Source of the DNA: CAYYNP01 sp964472545 | GTDB lineage: Bacteria; Planctomycetota; Planctomycetia; Pirellulales; Thermoguttaceae | Assembly: GCA_964472545.1 (NCBI GenBank) | Contig: CAYYNP010000459.1 | Span: 1-5,666 of the forward strand | Reading direction: 5' to 3' | Length of the DNA stretch: 5,666 bases | Shown here: positions 5,511 through 5,666 of the stretch, piece after piece | How positions within the stretch are numbered: position 1 is the first letter of the stretch | Layout of the letters: each line of letters begins with the position of its first letter | Made by a program: the position numbers and the translations under genes | Notes under the pieces: generated by a model | Told to the model about the DNA's origin: nothing | Seen by the model: only the letters and a program-made list of their open reading frames with translations | Databases searched by the model: none

Positions 5511-5666
5511 GGCCTACGAGTCCTCTGACAATGCCCAGTGTACCCGACCGTGAAGTGATCGTCACCCCGTCGCGATTGTATGGCAAGGAAGAAAGGGTCT
5601 TGGCAGTGCGAGAGGTGTAGTGTTTCAACTCAAATGGCACAAAGTGGAGGGTAGGTGACGATCTCC
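5511..5666. other. Right flank without a supported gene, with a spaced 10-bp inverted repeat
   Basis: GATCGTCACC (5557-5566) is exactly reverse-complementary to GGTGACGATC (5654-5663), with 87 bases between them. A 29-codon plus-strand frame (5531-5620) exists but has no Shine-Dalgarno and no recognised motif. The right arm ends three bases before the window edge, so longer pairing cannot be judged. I see no other structure. Confidence 0.5.

Noticed and set aside
3167..5620. Very long plus-strand open frame of over 800 codons across the sulfatase region
   Set aside because: It is the out-of-frame shadow of the sulfatase and of the reverse strand of the oxidoreductase in GC-rich DNA. Its translation is Arg/Pro-rich without motifs, and it crosses the assembly gap and tandem repeat.

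Overview
The window is GC-rich and reads like a scaffold piece from a planctomycete, most probably a Pirellulales-type organism. That assignment is an inference. It rests on the combination of a secreted formylglycine sulfatase, a Tat-exported FAD-dependent oxidoreductase of the FAD_oxidored (PF12831) type, a secreted GH43-like glycosidase, and short GC-rich palindromes between the genes. There is no rRNA or marker gene to confirm it. A run of ten N (5375-5384) shows that the contig crosses an assembly gap.

Layout from left to right. Positions 1-179 hold the 5' end of a secreted protein gene on the minus strand, which leaves the window. Positions 180-986 are a long stretch with no gene I can support; it contains one imperfect inverted repeat (873-940). 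Two minus-strand genes form a likely operon: the FAD-dependent oxidoreductase (2032-3459) is upstream and the GH43-like five-bladed propeller protein (987-1979) is downstream, 52 bases apart. A sulfatase gene (3756-5288, plus strand) is divergent from them. The 296-base divergent region between the two transcription units carries a perfect 17-bp-arm palindrome (3509-3544).

Right after the sulfatase, a well-formed Shine-Dalgarno and ATG (5313) open what looks like another gene, but within 40 bases it runs into repeats. These are two REP-like hairpins in opposite orientation, each preceded by the tetranucleotide GTAG, with the assembly gap between them. A six-copy 10-bp tandem array follows whose period is in phase with that same GTAG. 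The last 150 bases show only a spaced inverted repeat and no gene I can support.

How the genes may work together: all four proteins have export signals (three Sec-like, one Tat), so the locus seems built to act on an extracellular or periplasmic substrate. A sulfatase removing sulfate esters, a GH43-like enzyme acting on the glycan, and a flavoprotein oxidoreductase form a plausible small unit for using a sulfated polysaccharide. The substrate cannot be read from the sequence. The most unusual part of the window is the REP/tandem-repeat block at 5349-5510, not the protein-coding genes.
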